The notes under the pieces are model-generated. The model was not told the DNA's origin. It saw only the letters and a list, made by a program, of their open reading frames with translations, and made no database searches. A stretch of DNA of 64,000 nucleotides, from NCBI RefSeq assembly GCF_004114955.1, contig NZ_CP030053.1:6200001-6264000 (forward strand), given 5' to 3'. Shown one piece after another: positions 8,595 to 18,841 of the stretch (within the stretch, counting starts at the first letter, position 1; every line of letters starts with the position of its first letter). This DNA comes from Bradyrhizobium guangzhouense. GTDB taxonomy: Bacteria > Pseudomonadota > Alphaproteobacteria > Rhizobiales > Xanthobacteraceae. The translations under genes and the position numbers were made by a program.

Positions 8595-9548
8595 CTAATC
8601 TTCGCTCTCGAGAGAGCAAACGGTCGCGCCATCGGCCGTTGCGATCTCGCCTTGCGCGCGCAGCCTGCTCACCAGGAAATCGATGAAGGCCCGCAACTTC
8701 GGCGGCTGTAGATGGCCTCCGGGAAAGACGGCGTGAAGTTCGACACCGGGACCACACCAGCCCGGCATCACGGGTCGGGCGGTGCCTTCGGCGACGAGTT
8801 GCTGCATGATAATGTCCGTCCCCATCATAAGCCCAGCCCCGCCCAACATCGCAATCTTGAGAACTTCGGGGTCGTCCGCCTCGATCACGGGACTGATCTC
8901 GAAGTTTTCGATCGCACCGCCGTTACGCAGCGGCCAGGCGTAGCCGCTTCCACGTTGCCAGTAGCGGGTGGCCAGCGTGGAATGGCGCGGCAACTCGATT
9001 GGATGAACCGGCTCGCCGCGCCGTGCCAGATAAGCGGAGCCGGCATAAACCCGTTTGGGAAACAGCCCGAGACGACGAGCGAGCATTGAGGAATCCGCGA
9101 GCGGGGTCGGCGCGGTCAGCAGCGATACATCGATCTGCTCCTTGACGAGATCGGGCGTCTGATAGGTCAACATGAGATCGATATGCACATCGGGATAGAG
9201 CGCGCGAAAATCCCCTAGCAGCGGCGCGATCAGGCTCATCATCACCGAATAGGACGACGTGACGCGAAGCTTGCCGCGCGGCTGCCCTTGTATTTGCTCG
9301 ACCGCCGATTCCGCATCCGCAAGCGCCTGCGGGATCTGGCGGCATTGCCGGAAATAGATCGTCCCGGCCTCGGTCAAGCTCAGCCGTCGCGTGGTTCGGT
9401 GAAGTAGTTGGGCCCCAAGCCGCCGTTCCAGCTCACGCACGCGCCGGCTCAACGTCGTCTTCGGCAGCTTGAGCTCCCGCGCCGCCGCGGTGAAGCTGCC
9501 GCCTTCGACGACCTTGATGAAGGCAAGCGTATCGTTCAGGTCGGCCAT
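8595..9548 (-). CDS. LysR-family transcriptional regulator
   Basis: A 317-residue regulator. The N-terminal winged helix (MADLNDTLAFIKVVEGGSFT, AARELKLPKTTLSRRVRELE) is followed by the usual effector-binding domain (GKLRVTSSYSVMMSLIAPLL). The gene is divergent from the alpha/beta hydrolase at 9684, with 135 bases between, so that hydrolase is a likely target. A dyad at 9560-9581 lies just upstream of its start and may serve autoregulation. Downstream, in the same frame, is the flavin monooxygenase remnant. The effector is not predictable. Confidence 0.93.
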   Translation of the reverse strand: MADLNDTLAFIKVVEGGSFTAAARELKLPKTTLSRRVRELERRLGAQLLHRTTRRLSLTEAGTIYFRQCRQIPQALADAESAVEQIQGQPRGKLRVTSSYSVMMSLIAPLLGDFRALYPDVHIDLMLTYQTPDLVKEQIDVSLLTAPTPLADSSMLARRLGLFPKRVYAGSAYLARRGEPVHPIELPRHSTLATRYWQRGSGYAWPLRNGGAIENFEISPVIEADDPEVLKIAMLGGAGLMMGTDIIMQQLVAEGTARPVMPGWCGPGVELHAVFPGGHLQPPKLRAFIDFLVSRLRAQGEIATADGATVCSLESED

Positions 9549-9559
9549 CGCGGATGGCT

Positions 9560-9581
9560 ATTGTTCCGTTGTCGGCACAAT
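9560..9581. promoter_or_regulatory. Candidate LysR-type operator
   Basis: The inverted repeat ATTGT-N12-ACAAT lies 12 bases upstream of the LysR gene, inside the divergent intergenic region. LysR proteins usually bind dyads of the T-N11-A kind in such places. The spacing here is one base longer than the textbook form. Confidence 0.4.
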
Positions 9582-9683
9582 AAATCCCTAAATGGGCAGC
9601 TAATCAAGCTGAGAGGCAAGCTCTACCTGGGAATGTGCCGAAAAAAGCCAATCTCGGCAGCAACCCCAGAGATTCCCCAGACC

Positions 9684-10718
9684 ATGCGCTGTCCCCCCAT
9701 CCCAGCTCTCGTGTTAGGAGCCACACTCGCCATGACTCAGATCGCAACGGCCGCCCCAGATGCGGCAACGGATCCCCGCATCGATCCGAAAGTGAGATCG
9801 TTCCTGTCCGAAGTGAACAAGGACAGCAGTCCGTTCTGGACGCGACCCGGCCCCCAGGTCCGCGCCGTGCTGACGGGCCTGCAAGGCAAAACGCCGGTCG
9901 ATCTGTCCGGCGTCATCATTTCGGAGAGGACGATTTCCGAGAATGGACAGAGCGTGAAGCTCTACATCATGAAACCGGAAAAGGTCGCCGGCCGACCGCC
10001 GGTGCTGCTCTTTATCCATGGTGGCGTCTGGATCGCCGGCGACTTCGAGAACCACAAGCGGCTTGTCCGCGACCTCGTGGTCGGCTCGGGCGCCGCGGCC
10101 GTCTTCGTCGAATACACGCCAATCCCCGACGCGATCTTTCCGACCCAGGTGGAGCAGAGCTACGCCGCAGCCAAGTGGGTGACCGAGCACGGCGCCGAGA
10201 TCGGGCTCGATGGCAGCCGCCTCGCGGTCGCCGGCAATTCCGTGGGCGGCGACATGTCGGCGGCCTTAACACTGATGGCCAAGGATCGCGGCGGTCCGAA
10301 CATACGCCTTCAGGTTCTGCTGATCCCCGCGACCGACACCAATTTCGAGACCCAATCCTATCGCGAATTCGACACCGGCCGCTTCCTGGCGCGCGCCTTT
10401 ATGCAATTCGGCTGGGACATCTACGCGCCGGACGAGAAGACACGAAGCAATCCGTATGCGGTACCGATGCGCGCGAGCATCGACCAGCTTCGCGGGCTCC
10501 CGCCGGCGCTGGTGATCACTGCTGAGAACGATCCGCTGCGCGACGAGGGTGAGGCTTACGCTCGCAAGCTCAAGGAGGCTGGCGTCGCCGTGACCGCGAC
10601 ACGCTACAACGGGACCATCCACGACTTCGTTCTTCTAAACGGAATCAACACCGTCCCAAGCACTCAGGCCGCACTCAAACAGGCAAGTGAAGCAATACGC
10701 GATGCGTTGAAGCCATGA
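9684..10718 (+). CDS. Secreted alpha/beta hydrolase, hormone-sensitive-lipase type
   Basis: A 344-residue protein when started at the ATG at 9684. This start gives a clean signal peptide (MRCPPIPALVLGATLAMTQ, cut near ATAAPDA). The oxyanion motif is HGGVWIAGD, the nucleophile elbow GNSVGGD and the acid PLRDEG. The catalytic His lies in GTIHDFV. These mark the alpha/beta-hydrolase 3 (HSL, class IV esterase) family acting on ester substrates, here probably in the periplasm. The gene is divergent from a LysR regulator that probably controls it. The frame is open further upstream, but those codons do not look coding. The substrate is unknown. Confidence 0.9.
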   Translation: MRCPPIPALVLGATLAMTQIATAAPDAATDPRIDPKVRSFLSEVNKDSSPFWTRPGPQVRAVLTGLQGKTPVDLSGVIISERTISENGQSVKLYIMKPEKVAGRPPVLLFIHGGVWIAGDFENHKRLVRDLVVGSGAAAVFVEYTPIPDAIFPTQVEQSYAAAKWVTEHGAEIGLDGSRLAVAGNSVGGDMSAALTLMAKDRGGPNIRLQVLLIPATDTNFETQSYREFDTGRFLARAFMQFGWDIYAPDEKTRSNPYAVPMRASIDQLRGLPPALVITAENDPLRDEGEAYARKLKEAGVAVTATRYNGTIHDFVLLNGINTVPSTQAALKQASEAIRDALKP

Positions 10719-10791
10719 TCAAGGCCGGCGACTTGCCGCACGACCAAGCTGCCCGATCCGCACTGCGGAATCTTTAGGGCTTCAGTCAATC

Positions 10792-10822
10792 AAAAAGGGC
10801 ACGGCTTACGCCGCGCCCTTTC
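10792..10822 (-). terminator. Rho-independent terminator of the thiolase gene
   Basis: On the minus strand AAAGGGCGCGGC pairs with GCCGTGCCCTTT around GTAA and runs into T residues. It lies about 20 bases past the thiolase stop, between that gene and the convergent hydrolase gene. Because the stem is A/T-flanked on both sides it may work in both directions. Confidence 0.8.
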
Positions 10823-10841
10823 GCATTCAACTCGCCTCGGA

Positions 10842-12014
<1,173 letters not shown>

Positions 12015-12086
12015 TGTTTTCTCCCTTTCGAAAGTCTTGAACAGAGCGTTCTGGCACCATTGGTACACTGAGATAGCCGGCTGCGG

Positions 12087-12122
12087 AAAACAAAAACGCC
12101 GCCTCCCTTATGGGAAGCGGCG
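12087..12122 (-). terminator. Rho-independent terminator downstream of serA
   Basis: On the minus strand CGCCGCTTCCC, ATAA, GGGAGGCGGCG form an 11-bp stem with one mismatch-tolerant pair and a T-rich tail (TTTTTGTTTT). It lies 95 bases after the serA stop and before the thiolase gene. Confidence 0.85.
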
Positions 12123-12216
12123 ATGTTCCGTGGGTCGGAATATGTCCGTAGAAGGCGAGAGGATCCGACTTTGCCGGCTCGCTCCGTCACCCTTCCCCAG
12201 CGGGGAGAGGTGAAGA

Positions 12217-13806
12217 TCAGAACTTGAGCGCCTTGGCCTGTTTGACCTGCGGCAGCGCCTGCACCTTGGCGAGCAGATCGGCCGGCACGGCGCCGTCGAC
12301 CTCGATCAGCGCGATGGCATCGCTGCCGGGCGCGACGCGTCCGAGATGGAAGGTGGCGATGTTGATCTTGGCGTCGCCCAGAAGGCTTGCGAACTTGCCG
12401 ATGAAACCCGGCTTGTCCTCGTTGGTGACGTAGATCATCGACTTGCCGAACTCCGCGTCGACGCGGATGCCCTTGATGTCGACCAGGCGCGGCTTGCCGT
12501 CGTGATAGACGGTGCCGGAGACCGCGCGCTCCTGGTGTTCGGTCGCGACGGTCACGGTGATCAGGCTCTCATAGTCGCTCTGGGCGGCGCGGACGATCTC
12601 GTCCACCACCATGCCGCGCTCCTTGGCGACGACGGGCGCGGACACCACGTTGACCTCGCCCAGCATCGGCCGCAGCAGGCCCGACAGCACCGCCGAGGTG
12701 ATCGCCTTGATCTTCATTTCGGCGACATTGCCCTCATAGGTGATCTCGACCTTGAGGATGCCGCTCTCGGTGAGCTGGCCGGCGAACGAGCCGAGCTTCT
12801 CGGCAAGCGCGATGAACGGCTTCAGCTTCGGCGCTTCTTCCGCGGTGATCGACGGGAAGTTCACGGCGTTGGAGATCGCGCCCGTGAGCAAATAGTCCGA
12901 CATCTGCTCGGCGACCTGGAGCGCGACGTTCTCCTGCGCTTCCGTGGTGGAGGCGCCGAGATGCGGCGTGCAGATCACGTTGGGATGGCCGAACAGCACG
13001 TTGGTGTTCGCCGGCTCCTCGACGAACACGTCGAAGGCGGCGCCGGCCATGTGCTTGGAATTGAGCGCATCGACCACGGCCTGCTCGTCGACGAGACCGC
13101 CGCGGGCGCAGTTGATCAGGCGCACACCCTTCTTCATCTTGGCGATTGCTGATCCGTCGATGATGTTCTTGGTCTTCTCGGTCAGCGGCGTGTGCAGCGT
13201 GATGAAGTCGGCGCGCTTCAAGAGATCATCGAGCTCGACCTTCTCGACGCCGATGTCCTTGGCGCGCTCGGGCGACAGGAACGGATCGAACGCGATCACC
13301 TTCATGCGCAGGCCGAGCGCGCGGTCGGCGACGATCGAGCCGATGTTGCCGCAGCCGACCACACCGAGCACCTTGCCGGTGATCTCGACGCCCATGAAGC
13401 GGTTCTTCTCCCACTTGCCGGCCTGGGTCGAGGCGTCGGCTTGCGGAATCTCGCGGGCCAGTGCCAGCATGAGAGTGATCGCATGCTCGGCGGTCGTGAT
13501 CGAATTGCCGAACGGCGTGTTCATCACGATGATGCCCTTGGCCGTGGCGGCCGGAATCTCGACATTGTCGACGCCGATGCCGGCGCGGCCGATGACCTTG
13601 AGGTTGGTGGCCTTCTCCAGGATCTTGGCGGTCGCCTTGGTCGCTGAGCGGATCGCGAGGCCGTCGTAATTGCCGATGATCTCGGCGAGCTTGTCCTTGT
13701 CCTTGCCGAGGTTGGGCTGGAAGTCGACCTCGACGCCGCGGTCCTTGAAGATCTGCACGGCGGCGGGAGAGAGCGCGTCGGAAATGAGCACTTTGGGTTT
13801 GGTCAT
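12217..13806 (-). CDS. serA: D-3-phosphoglycerate dehydrogenase
   Basis: A 529-residue long-form enzyme of serine synthesis that oxidises 3-phosphoglycerate with NAD+. The nucleotide-binding loop is VVGCGNIGSIVADRALG. The catalytic region contains INCARGGLVDE (Arg) and the His in CTPHLGASTTEAQENVA. An intervening domain follows from about residue 320. A C-terminal ACT domain (MIYVTNEDKPGFIGKFASLL) is where serine usually acts as an allosteric inhibitor. serC lies 116 bases upstream in the same direction, so the two early steps are probably co-transcribed. Length and domain order are normal. Confidence 0.97.
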   Translation of the reverse strand: MTKPKVLISDALSPAAVQIFKDRGVEVDFQPNLGKDKDKLAEIIGNYDGLAIRSATKATAKILEKATNLKVIGRAGIGVDNVEIPAATAKGIIVMNTPFGNSITTAEHAITLMLALAREIPQADASTQAGKWEKNRFMGVEITGKVLGVVGCGNIGSIVADRALGLRMKVIAFDPFLSPERAKDIGVEKVELDDLLKRADFITLHTPLTEKTKNIIDGSAIAKMKKGVRLINCARGGLVDEQAVVDALNSKHMAGAAFDVFVEEPANTNVLFGHPNVICTPHLGASTTEAQENVALQVAEQMSDYLLTGAISNAVNFPSITAEEAPKLKPFIALAEKLGSFAGQLTESGILKVEITYEGNVAEMKIKAITSAVLSGLLRPMLGEVNVVSAPVVAKERGMVVDEIVRAAQSDYESLITVTVATEHQERAVSGTVYHDGKPRLVDIKGIRVDAEFGKSMIYVTNEDKPGFIGKFASLLGDAKINIATFHLGRVAPGSDAIALIEVDGAVPADLLAKVQALPQVKQAKALKF

Positions 13807-13922
13807 GGGAATGATCCTCTGCCCTCCCTGATGGAAGGGTTGGCGTTCGACCGAGATAGGGTGATGTCTTGAAGCGACTTCTGCCCCTCCCCGTCAGGAC
13901 GGGGAGAGGTAAGAAAGTAAAA

Positions 13923-15095
13923 TCAGGCCGCCTTGGCGAGCTGCGCCTTGGTCTCGGCGAAGGCCCAGTCGATCCACTGCGTCAGCAGCTCGACGTCCCT
14001 GGCCTCGACGGTGGCGCCGCACCAGATGCGCAGGCCCGCAGGAGCATCGCGATAATACGCGAAGTCGTAGCCGGCACCTTCCTTCTCGACGAGGGCGACG
14101 AGCTTCTTGGAGAACTCGGCTTGCGCGTCGTCGGACAGCGAGGTGATCGCGGGGTCGGTGAACTTCAGGCACACCGAGGTGTTGGAGCGGATCGCCGCGT
14201 CCTTGGCCAGGAAGTCGATCCACGGCGTCTTCGCCTTCCAGTCGGCGAGCACCTTGGTGTTGGCATCGGCGCGCGCGATCAGCGCCTTGAGGCCGCCGAT
14301 CGACTTGGCCCAGTTCAGTGCGTCGAGATAATCCTCGACGCAAAGCATCGACGGCGTGTTGATGGTTTCGCCGACGAAGATGCCTTCGTTGATCTTGCCG
14401 CCCTTGGTCATGCGGAAGATCTTCGGCAGCGGCCAGGCCGGCTTGTAGGTCTCGAGCCGTTCCACCGCACGGGGCGACAGGATCAGCATGCCGTGCGCGG
14501 CTTCACCGCCGAGCGCCTTCTGCCAGGAGAAGGTGACGACATCGAGTTTTGCAAAATCGAGCGGCTGCGCGAAGGCGGCAGACGTCGCGTCGCAGATCGT
14601 GAGACCTTCGCGGGTCGCGCTGATCCAGTCGGCGTTCGGAACGCGCACGCCTGAGGTGGTGCCATTCCAGGTGAAGATGACGTCGCTCGCAGGATCGACC
14701 TTGGAGAGATCGGGAATCTCACCGTAACCAGCGTTCAGCTTGGTGACGTCCTTGAGCTTCAATTCCTTGACGATGTCGCTGACCCAGCCCTCGCCGAAAG
14801 ATTCCCAGGCGAGCGTGGTGACGGGGCGTGCCCCGAGCAGCGACCACAGGGCCATCTCGACCGCGCCGGTATCGGACGCCGGCACGATGCCGATGCGATA
14901 ATCCGCCGGCACTTCAAGCACTTCGCGCGTCAGATCGATCGCGAGCTTGAGCTTGGTCTTGCCGACCTTCGCGCGATGCGAACGGCCGAGCGCTGCGTCT
15001 TTGAGATTTTGGGCGTTCCAGCCGGGGCGCTTGGCGCAGGGGCCGGAGGAAAAATGCGGCACGGTCGGCCGCGAAGCGGGCTTCGCTACAGTCAT
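13923..15095 (-). CDS. serC: Phosphoserine aminotransferase
   Basis: A 390-residue PLP enzyme that converts 3-phosphohydroxypyruvate and glutamate to phosphoserine. The N-terminus has [20 protein letters not shown]. The PLP Lys lies in [20 protein letters not shown]. This is the longer class V subtype found in Alphaproteobacteria and related to the archaeal/Mycobacterium form, not the 360-residue E. coli form. It precedes serA, the previous enzyme of the same pathway. Confidence 0.95.
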   Translation of the reverse strand: MTVAKPASRPTVPHFSSGPCAKRPGWNAQNLKDAALGRSHRAKVGKTKLKLAIDLTREVLEVPADYRIGIVPASDTGAVEMALWSLLGARPVTTLAWESFGEGWVSDIVKELKLKDVTKLNAGYGEIPDLSKVDPASDVIFTWNGTTSGVRVPNADWISATREGLTICDATSAAFAQPLDFAKLDVVTFSWQKALGGEAAHGMLILSPRAVERLETYKPAWPLPKIFRMTKGGKINEGIFVGETINTPSMLCVEDYLDALNWAKSIGGLKALIARADANTKVLADWKAKTPWIDFLAKDAAIRSNTSVCLKFTDPAITSLSDDAQAEFSKKLVALVEKEGAGYDFAYYRDAPAGLRIWCGATVEARDVELLTQWIDWAFAETKAQLAKAA

Positions 15096-15174
15096 GATCT
15101 ACCCTTCCAGATAGTAAGCCTCCCGTTGGGGGGAGGTGTCCCGCCGGGGCTGATACGGGAAACGGGAAGGTCAG

Positions 15175-15381
15175 TCAAGAAAGTTCAGGAACCTCACGGG
15201 GGAGTGATGGTTCGTCCGCGGCAATATCTGGGGATACGACGGGCGCCAGCGCGTTCAGCAAGTCCGTGGCCTCACTGATCAATTGCGCGGCGCGGCGGCG
15301 GCTGCCGACCTTCAAAATGCATTTGTCATTGGCCTGCACAACGTAGCCGTTGCCGACCTTGATCATGGAATAGCTTGTCAT
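15175..15381 (-). CDS. Small conserved hypothetical protein
   Basis: A 68-residue protein beginning MTSYSMIKVGNGYVVQANDK and continuing CILKVGSRRRAAQLISEATD. The start at 15381 follows GGGGATTTCA, a good ribosome site, and is preferred over the in-frame ATG at 15429. There is no signal peptide or membrane helix. The pattern (a short beta-rich part, then a helix) recalls small proteins common in Bradyrhizobium. I do not know its function. The C-terminal 20 residues are acidic and Pro-rich. Confidence 0.6.
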   Translation of the reverse strand: MTSYSMIKVGNGYVVQANDKCILKVGSRRRAAQLISEATDLLNALAPVVSPDIAADEPSLPREVPELS

Positions 15382-15539
15382 TGAAATCCCCGAACCGACC
15401 GAGCCCGGTGTCTGACGCTTGCGTAGCACCGTTCGTTCCTCGGTCCACGTGAACGACCGAGGGTTAGTTTATCAGCTGTTAAGATGAACGAACGCGCGAT
15501 CCGATTTGGCAGGCGACACAATGCCCGCCGTGGTCTGCG

Positions 15540-16004
15540 TCAAAAGCGGACAGTCATGCCGACATGACTCGCCGAGAATCCGAGCCGCTTGTAGAAGCGC
15601 TGCGCGTCGACGCGGCTCGCATGCGTCAGCAATTCGACGAGAACACAGCCGCGCGCCTTTGCTTCGGCGACCGCCCATTGCACCAGCTTTTCGCCGATGC
15701 CGCGGCTACGGCAATCGGAGGCGACGCGAACATCTTCGAGCAAACCGCGGATGCCGCCTTGCGAGCTGATGCCGGGCAGAAGTGCGAGTTGCAGGCAGCC
15801 GACCACCCTGCCCTCGCTCTCGGCAACCACGAGCTGGAGATTGGGATTGCGCTCGACCCGTTCGAACGCCTCGTAATAGACCTCAGGCAATGGATCTTCC
15901 AATCGCTCGCGGGCGCGGCCGAGATGGTCATCGGCGAGCATCCCGATCATCGCCGCGACGTCCTCGCGGCGTGCGGGGCGAATGGAAACGGACTCATCAT
16001 TCAT
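15540..16004 (-). CDS. GNAT-family N-acetyltransferase
   Basis: A 154-residue acetyltransferase. Motif C/D is at the N-terminus (SIRPARREDVAAMIGMLADD). The acetyl-CoA loop is DVRVASDCRSRGIGEKLVQW, with R-S-R-G-I-G as the pyrophosphate loop. The C-terminal strand is AQRFYKRLGFSASHVGMTVR. It transfers an acetyl group from acetyl-CoA to an unknown amine. It ends 18 bases upstream of the coding end of the next gene's frame region and shares direction with the GST gene, so the two may be co-transcribed. Confidence 0.9.
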   Translation of the reverse strand: MNDESVSIRPARREDVAAMIGMLADDHLGRARERLEDPLPEVYYEAFERVERNPNLQLVVAESEGRVVGCLQLALLPGISSQGGIRGLLEDVRVASDCRSRGIGEKLVQWAVAEAKARGCVLVELLTHASRVDAQRFYKRLGFSASHVGMTVRF

Positions 16005-16021
16005 CGACGAATGCTCCAGGC

Positions 16022-16612
16022 TCAGCGCGTCGACGGAAGGCCGAGAAACGCCTCGGCCTCGCCGACCCAGCGGCGGACGGCCGCGTAACGGCCGAGATCG
16101 AAGCCACCTTCATGCGCGACACGCGTATAAGCGAGCAGCGAGACATCGGCGAGCGAAAATGCCTCACCGGCCAGGAAGCGGCTCGCGGCCAGATGCGCCT
16201 CCATGCGGTCCAGCGCCGCGTAGCCCCGCTTGACCTTGTCAGGGTCGAGCTCGGAGGCTGACTTGCCGAGATAGACCATCTGGAAACGACATACCGCGAC
16301 ATAGGGCTCGTGGCTGTACTGCTCCCAGAACAGCCATTCGTCCATCTTGGCAGCGGCAAAGGCATCGCGCGGAATCAGTGCGCTGTCGCGGCCGAGGTAG
16401 CGGATGATGGCGTTGGACTGCGCCAGCGTGCGTCCGTCGTCGAAGGCGACGGTCGGCACCTGGCCGGCGCCGTTCATTTTCAGGAATTGCGGCGTGCGCG
16501 TCTCGCCCTTGCGGGTGTCGACCTCGATCCAGCGATAGGGCAATGCGAGGTGATCGCACACCCATTTCACCTTCAGACAATTGCCGGAATTGCTGTCGCC
16601 GTAAATCTGCAT
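16022..16612 (-). CDS. Glutathione S-transferase family protein
   Basis: A 196-residue GST when started at the ATG at 16612 (MQIYGDSNSGNCLKVKWVCD). The N-terminal thioredoxin fold has a Ser-Asn-Cys region and the cis-Pro motif GQVPTVAFDDGRTLAQSNAI. The C-terminal helical domain has LAGEAFSLADVSLLAYTRVA, the usual N-capping box. It would conjugate or reduce compounds with glutathione in the cytoplasm. The GNAT gene follows directly in the same direction. Ten further codons upstream are open but lack homology-like content. Confidence 0.9.
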   Translation of the reverse strand: MQIYGDSNSGNCLKVKWVCDHLALPYRWIEVDTRKGETRTPQFLKMNGAGQVPTVAFDDGRTLAQSNAIIRYLGRDSALIPRDAFAAAKMDEWLFWEQYSHEPYVAVCRFQMVYLGKSASELDPDKVKRGYAALDRMEAHLAASRFLAGEAFSLADVSLLAYTRVAHEGGFDLGRYAAVRRWVGEAEAFLGLPSTR

Positions 16613-16685
16613 TGCCGCCGCCCATGTGAGGCGACAGAGCATCAGGCCGTAGCCGACCTGTCAACCGCGACGCAGCGAAGCTATG

Positions 16686-17582
16686 TCAGAACTTGTAGCC
16701 GAGCCCGACGCGCGCATTGTTCAGCGTCACCGAGGTGTTCATGACCGGGGAGAATCTGACATATTCGTATTCGACGCGGGCGAACAGACCATCCCAGATG
16801 CAGTATTCGACGCCGAGACCGGCGGTCCAGCCAACGGCAAAGGCGTTGGTCCGGCGCTGAATCTGCGACTGCGACTGTGCCGGAACCGGTTGCGGGGATC
16901 CGAATGTGGTTTGCGTCAACGAGACGGTGTTGACGACAACCGTATTCGTCACGTCCTGACGCAAATCCACCGTGCTCGTCACCGAGCGGGACACGTCCAT
17001 GCGGCCAACCGCAGCGCCTGCGAAGACGTAAGGCATGAAATCGCCGCCGTCCCAGCCGACGCGGCCGCGCAGCGAGATCATGTCCTTGACCTTCGCCGCG
17101 GCGGTACCGGTCAACGTCACGTCGTAATTGTCGGTGACGTTTGCGGCGTGCGAATCGCCGGGCGGATTGACGATCGTGAGTGAGTTGGACCCCGTCGTGA
17201 GCGTCGAGAGATTGTTGAAGTAGCTGTAGGTGCCCTCGAGACCGAGAATGGCATCGTACCATTGCCAATTGCGGCCGACGAAGGCGCCGAAGTTGGAGCT
17301 CTGCGTGTTGGTCTTGTTCATGAGCGACCAACTCGCGGTCGGCTGCTGCAGCACGCTGTCGCGGAAGATGAAGTTGGTCAGGCCAACGACGCTTTGGCTG
17401 AAATCGGTCGCGTCGGTCGTATAGCCGCCGTTGACGCCGACATAGGCGCCGTCCCAATTGTGGGTCGTCTTGGACAGACCGTCGGTGAAGCCGCCGCGCA
17501 GGACGGGCAGATCCGGCATGTCGGCCGCGTGTGCGGCGGACACAGATCCGAACACCGCCACAACCAACCAAAGCCTACGCAT
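16686..17582 (-). CDS. Outer-membrane beta-barrel protein (rhizobial porin-like)
   Basis: A 298-residue precursor starting at the ATG at 17582, with GGAG just upstream. The signal peptide is MRRLWLVVAVFGSVSAAHA, then ADMPDLPVLRGG. The mature part has the alternating aromatic pattern of an eight-stranded barrel (WDGAYVGVNGGY, WQWYDAILGLEGTYSY, ARVEYEYVRF) and ends in NNARVGLGYKF. The terminal Phe is the BAM recognition signal. It resembles the Omp25/RopB-like family of Rhizobiales. A second barrel gene lies upstream in the same direction, but the terminator between them suggests separate transcription. Confidence 0.88.
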   Translation of the reverse strand: MRRLWLVVAVFGSVSAAHAADMPDLPVLRGGFTDGLSKTTHNWDGAYVGVNGGYTTDATDFSQSVVGLTNFIFRDSVLQQPTASWSLMNKTNTQSSNFGAFVGRNWQWYDAILGLEGTYSYFNNLSTLTTGSNSLTIVNPPGDSHAANVTDNYDVTLTGTAAAKVKDMISLRGRVGWDGGDFMPYVFAGAAVGRMDVSRSVTSTVDLRQDVTNTVVVNTVSLTQTTFGSPQPVPAQSQSQIQRRTNAFAVGWTAGLGVEYCIWDGLFARVEYEYVRFSPVMNTSVTLNNARVGLGYKF

Positions 17583-17693
17583 TTGCAACGCTCCATCGAA
17601 CTCGAACTCTTCAGCGTGATCATGGCTCGTTAACCTTAACCAATGGTTGCGTCTGAGGTTTTCGGCCCCTCTCGCCATGAAAAATATGCAAAG

Positions 17694-17723
17694 CAAAACG
17701 GCGCGGGATGATCCCGCGCCGTT
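17694..17723 (-). terminator. Rho-independent terminator of the second barrel gene
   Basis: AACGGCGCGGG, ATGAT, CCCGCGCCGTT form an 11-bp perfect stem. On the minus strand this is followed by TTTTG. It lies 44 bases downstream of the stop of the gene at 17767-18603. Confidence 0.85.
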
Positions 17724-17766
17724 AAGAAACGTTAAGCGATGAGGCTTGAAGCGATAAGGCTTGCGA

Positions 17767-18603
17767 TCAGCCCTTGGTGACGAGCGGCGGCGGCACGTAG
17801 GCCGGCGGGCTGTTGAGCTCCCAGCGCACGCCGAGCTTGATGTCGTTCGAGGTGATGTCCTTGACCTTGATGGTCGTGGGGCCGGAGATGCTGCCGTCAA
17901 ACGCACGGAAGTTGCCGGGCGAAGCGTCGCCGAGGTTCATGTAGCTGTAGGCCAGTTCGACCGTGAAGCCGGGGTTGACCTTGTAGGCGAGACCGGCGTG
18001 AGCGGCCCAGGCGAAGTTCCACTTCCCGTTGGTGTCGAAATAGGTGACGCTGTTGGACAGCGCGCCACCGGTGTAGCGGACGCCGTTGTCCTGGAAGCTC
18101 GAGAGCTGGTTGTAGGAACCGCCGACACCGGCGCCGATGAACGGCGTGACGCACCACCAGGTGCCGAGATCGACATAGGCGTTGGCCATGACGACCCACT
18201 CGGATTTGCTGCCGGTATAGGTATTGGCTTCGACGTCTGCCGGGCCGAGAGCCAGGCTCTGCGACCCGTGCAGATTGGACTTGCCGCGATACTGGCCGGT
18301 CACGTCGGTGCGGAACCAGTTGTTGAAGCGATAGCCGACGCCGACGTCGAACAGCGGCGAGGAGTCGAAGCCGAGGCCCGCGGTCGTGGTCGGGAACGTC
18401 GCCGAAGCCGCGCTGTCGATGCTCTTGGCGCTCTGGTTGGTCATGCCGATGTCGCCGCGCAGATACCAGCCGCCGAAATCGGCGGGCGGAGCGGGCGGCG
18501 CGTACATGGGGGGCGGAGCCGCGATCGGCATATCGGCGGCGAACGCCATCGACGAGATCAGAGATGCCGCACCCGCGGCAAGGAGAGACTTAACGCTACG
18601 CAT
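17767..18603 (-). CDS. Outer-membrane beta-barrel protein with Pro-rich N-terminus
   Basis: A 278-residue precursor starting at the ATG at 18603 (MRSVKSLLAAGAASLISSMA), a typical signal peptide cut after AFA. A short stretch of PPPMYAPPAPP follows. The barrel begins GGWYLRGDIGMTNQ and contains VGVGYRFNNWFRTDVTG, TPFIGAGVGGSYN and FAWAAHAGLAYKV. The protein ends in PPLVTKG, without the terminal Phe, so a short tail follows the last strand (IKLGVRWEL). This is a common Bradyrhizobium family of unknown function, probably surface exposed. Confidence 0.88.
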   Translation of the reverse strand: MRSVKSLLAAGAASLISSMAFAADMPIAAPPPMYAPPAPPADFGGWYLRGDIGMTNQSAKSIDSAASATFPTTTAGLGFDSSPLFDVGVGYRFNNWFRTDVTGQYRGKSNLHGSQSLALGPADVEANTYTGSKSEWVVMANAYVDLGTWWCVTPFIGAGVGGSYNQLSSFQDNGVRYTGGALSNSVTYFDTNGKWNFAWAAHAGLAYKVNPGFTVELAYSYMNLGDASPGNFRAFDGSISGPTTIKVKDITSNDIKLGVRWELNSPPAYVPPPLVTKG

Positions 18604-18841
18604 TGGCTTCGTCCTTATGGCCGGTGAGGCAAAATGCAGATGCCTCACGTTCTGGAAACTCACGAGCCGGACGATGGCACCAAATGCTTAAGCGCCACTT
18701 AACCCTAATTTTTAAGGTTGATTTTTTCTGATCGCACACGCGGATGCGGCGCAAGCGTTGCAAAAATGCGGCAGGTGAAGCGCTTCCCGCGCCGCAAATG
18801 CTAACGATCTATGAAGCCGCAATGCAGCGAAAGAAGATTTG

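Noticed and set aside
8129..8632. Open frame of 167 codons on the minus strand near 8.1-8.6 kb
   Set aside because: It is in another frame from the flavin monooxygenase remnant, which shows clear family motifs. The longer frame is Ser/Arg-rich noise.
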